A stretch of DNA of 64,000 nucleotides from Myxococcales bacterium (GTDB lineage Bacteria; Myxococcota_A; Polyangia; Haliangiales; Haliangiaceae), in contig JADJUF010000007.1 in assembly GCA_016717005.1 (NCBI GenBank), positions 378,001-442,000 of the forward strand, given 5' to 3'. Below, in pieces: positions 61,999 through 64,000 of this stretch. Position 1 is the stretch's first letter; the number at the start of each line of letters is the position of its first letter. The notes beneath the pieces are model-generated. The model did not search any database, was not told the DNA's origin, and saw only the letters and a program-made list of their open reading frames with translations. A program made the translations under genes and the position numbers.

Positions 61999-63066
61999 AT
62001 GCGCTCCCTGCCCTGGCTCGCGACCGCCACCGTGGTCCTGGCGTTCGGCTGCGGCCCGACCCAGACCGGCACCGGCGACGACCTCCCCGACGACACCGAC
62101 GCCGCCGCCGGCGATCCCGACGCGGCCACCGGCGGCCCCGACGCCGGGTTCGACGACACCGACGCGTCGTGCGGGGCCCAGAGCGAGAACATCGCGGTCG
62201 AGAACCTCGGCGATCCGCCCGACCTGCTGATCGTGATGGATCGCTCGGGCTCGATGTCGGGGCCGATCCCGAGCTTCCCGCCCAACTTCACGCCCAAGTG
62301 GACGATCATGCGCGACGCGCTCAACAGCGTGGTCGCGCAGCGCGAGCACAACATCCGGTTCGGGCTGACGGAGTTCCCGACCAACGACGACTGCGCGGTC
62401 GACCAGGCCGCGGCCGTGCGCGTGCCGATCGATCTGGGCCAGGCGCCCGAGGTCGCGCAGTACTTCAACGTCCGCTCGCCCAACGGCAACACCCCGGCCG
62501 CGGCCGGGCTGCAGGCCGCGCTCACGCACTACAACAGCATCCCGGTCAACCCCGCCGGTCGCTACGTCCTGTTCGCCACCGACGGTGAGCCCAACTGCGC
62601 CGTCGACGACGCCACCGCCGCGGCCGACACCGTCGCCGCGGTCACCGCGCTGGCCCAGGCCGGCATCAAGACCTACGTGCTCGGGTTCGGCGGCGCGTTC
62701 ACGACGGGCACCGTGCTCAACGACGCCGCGCTCGCCGGCCAGGTGCCGCGCCCGGGCGGCCCGCCCCACTACTACGCCGCCAACAACGCCGCCGAGCTGA
62801 GCGCGGCGCTGCAGGCGATCTCCGGCGGCATCATCGTGCCGTCGTGCAGCTACGCGCTCGCGACCCAGCCGCCGGTCCCCGACGACGTGACCGTGACGCT
62901 CAACGGCGTGCCGGTGCCGCGCTCGACCATGCACACCAACGGCTGGGACTACTTCCCCGACGCGATGACGATCACGTTCTTCGGCACCTACTGCCAGCAG
63001 ATCACGTCGGGCGCGGTCGGCAACGTGGCGTTCGCCTACGGCTGCCCGGGCCCGGTCGTCGACTGA
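61999..63066 (+). CDS. VWA-domain lipoprotein with Asp-rich linker
   Basis: ATG 61999 gives 355 residues. The signal peptide ends in FGC; then comes GPTQTGTGDDLPDDTDAAAG and further Asp-Ala repeats. A von Willebrand A domain follows, with MIDAS motif VMDRSGSMS (near residue 80), a Thr at NGNTPAA, and ATDGEPN as the third element. Several Cys (DC.V, PNC, PSCSY, TYC, GC) suggest disulfides. It likely mediates metal-dependent binding at the cell surface. It is the fifth lipoprotein here with an Asp-Ala linker. Confidence 0.8.
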   Translation: MRSLPWLATATVVLAFGCGPTQTGTGDDLPDDTDAAAGDPDAATGGPDAGFDDTDASCGAQSENIAVENLGDPPDLLIVMDRSGSMSGPIPSFPPNFTPKWTIMRDALNSVVAQREHNIRFGLTEFPTNDDCAVDQAAAVRVPIDLGQAPEVAQYFNVRSPNGNTPAAAGLQAALTHYNSIPVNPAGRYVLFATDGEPNCAVDDATAAADTVAAVTALAQAGIKTYVLGFGGAFTTGTVLNDAALAGQVPRPGGPPHYYAANNAAELSAALQAISGGIIVPSCSYALATQPPVPDDVTVTLNGVPVPRSTMHTNGWDYFPDAMTITFFGTYCQQITSGAVGNVAFAYGCPGPVVD

Positions 63067-63245
63067 CCCTGGCGCCGGCCGGGCCTCTGCCGGCCCCACC
63101 GCTCGCCGGCACCGCCGATCCGATCCGCGCCGCCGGTTGTGGGAGGTCGATGCGCGGCGGAGGTGGTCACCCGCGCCGACCCAGCGCGCATCCGACGACG
63201 CGATCGCGCACACGGCCGCGCAGCGGAGCCGGCGCGCCCTGGCGG

Positions 63246-63719
63246 TCAGGGCCACTCGCCGGTGGTCTCGTCGTCCCAGGTCCCGCTGCCGCGCGCGGCC
63301 CGGGGCGCGGTGGCCTTGACCGAGGGCGACGAGCCGGCGGCGAACAGCGGGTGGGTGCCGGACCGGCTGTGCCGCGGCTCGAAGAACCGCGCGACCTGGG
63401 TGGCGATGCCGTCGAGGTCGCGGGGATCGAGCAGGAGCGCGTCGATGCCGAGCTTGCCGGAGTGCACCGGCGCCTCGGGCCACGACGACACCCACAGCCG
63501 CGGCACCAGCGCCGGGCTGGCGTCGAGCATCGCGATCAGCTCGCGGGCCTGGACCCACGACGGATCGTCCATCACGACCAGGTCGATCGTGCCGTCGCCG
63601 ATCGCGGCGCGGCCCTCGGCCAGCGTCGCCGCCGTCCGCACCGCCCACCCCCGCGCCACCAGCGCCGCTTGCATCGGCGCAGCGCCGTTGGGGGAATAGA
63701 GCAAGACAACGCGGGCCAC
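63246..63719 (-). CDS. Receiver-like protein
   Basis: GTG 63719 gives 157 residues. The fold pattern (VVLLYSPNGAAPMQAALVAR, IDLVVMDDPSW, VPRLWVSSWPEAP, DALLLDPRDLDGIATQVARF) is that of a CheY-like domain, with an Asp at the phosphoacceptor position (MDDPS). The usual N-terminal acidic pair is replaced by YSPNG, and the signature Lys is not evident, so phosphorylation is doubtful. A Ser/Thr/Arg-rich tail follows. Confidence 0.55.
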   Translation of the reverse strand: MARVVLLYSPNGAAPMQAALVARGWAVRTAATLAEGRAAIGDGTIDLVVMDDPSWVQARELIAMLDASPALVPRLWVSSWPEAPVHSGKLGIDALLLDPRDLDGIATQVARFFEPRHSRSGTHPLFAAGSSPSVKATAPRAARGSGTWDDETTGEWP

Positions 63720-63792
63720 GGCCTGCCACTATGCCCCAGGTCACCGTTTCGCACAATTCGCGTTCGCCGGCGATCTGCGCCGCCGAGCGCGA

Positions 63793-64000
63793 TCAGCGCG
63801 GCGCCAGGCGCCAGATGTCACCGCCCAGCGACACCACGTACACCTCGCCGGCGTGGTCGACGCCGAAGGTCGAGATCTGGCTCAGCACTCCGTCGGGGTC
63901 GAGCGCCGCCTTCCAGTCCCAGTGGTCGCGGATGCCGGCCGCCGACCAGCGGAAGCTCCGCACCAGCGCGGTGCAGTAGTCGGCGTAGAAGTAGACGCCG
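63793..64000 (-). CDS. C-terminal fragment of a PQQ-dependent sugar dehydrogenase-like protein
   Basis: The gene enters from the right edge; 68 C-terminal residues are visible, stopping at TGA 63793. GVYFYADYCTALVRSFRW, ISTFGVDHAGEVYVVSLGGD and IWRLAPR match the last blades of soluble glucose/sorbosone dehydrogenase-type beta-propellers (the 'YFYADYC' and 'FGVDHAGEVYVV' motifs). The substrate cannot be told from this part. Confidence 0.7.
   Translation of the reverse strand, partial: GVYFYADYCTALVRSFRWSAAGIRDHWDWKAALDPDGVLSQISTFGVDHAGEVYVVSLGGDIWRLAPR

Overview
The window is 64 kb of very GC-rich DNA, roughly 70-75% by eye. It carries densely packed genes, many serine/threonine-kinase, TPR and two-component proteins, and several lipoproteins whose mature N-terminus is a run of Asp-Ala pairs. 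This gene style suggests a Myxococcota chromosome of the Haliangiales/Kofleriaceae type. That placement is inferred from style, not from a search.

Layout. 1-4.3 kb: the tail of a Cys-rich protein followed by a tandem duplication of that tail, a FadL-like outer-membrane protein, a lower-GC EGF-type lipoprotein, and two small membrane or lipoprotein genes. 4.5-10.6 kb: an M23 peptidase divergent from a type II topoisomerase pair (parC-parE). 10.6-13.8 kb: a toxin-antitoxin pair with a frameshifted toxin, then a STAND-type ATPase with a C-terminal winged helix. 14.4-18.5 kb: a lipoprotein with a clear terminator, an insertion sequence with 9-bp target duplications, and an older, degraded relative. 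18.6-29.7 kb: two tandem giant paralogous lipoproteins (1129 and 2502 aa), differing mainly by amplification of a ~450-residue module from one to four copies. 29.7-35.6 kb: a TPR/MshEN-like protein and a membrane Ser/Thr kinase, divergent from a translationally coupled three-gene TPR operon.

35.6-49.3 kb: panB-panC, a 55-bp tandem array grown from the panC tail, a zinc-ribbon membrane protein, a response regulator plus histidine kinase, two coupled unknown genes, and groES-groEL under a perfect CIRCE operator. These are followed by envelope proteins: a YXWGXW-type lipoprotein, small lipoproteins, a beta-barrel candidate and a coiled-coil partner. 49.4-51.4 kb: alkylation repair (a frameshifted Ada-AlkA fusion plus Ogt). 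51.5-54.4 kb: an NtrC-type sigma54 activator and its kinase. 54.5-57.9 kb: an AAA+ ATPase related to those of contractile injection systems, with a propeller-like N-terminus and a poly-Asp tract. 58-64 kb: a small lipoprotein, argC, a TauE/SafE permease, a VWA lipoprotein, a receiver-like protein and the tail of a PQQ-type dehydrogenase.

The most unusual recurring signal is not a gene. At four separate places (154-318, 17624-17737, 37322-37748, 44096-44236) the last few dozen bases of a gene, stop codon included, are tandemly duplicated just beyond that gene as 42-, 57-, 55- and 67-bp units. Several genes also carry single-base indels, mostly in C/G runs. These are either real decay or assembly errors and should be checked before any of them is called a pseudogene.
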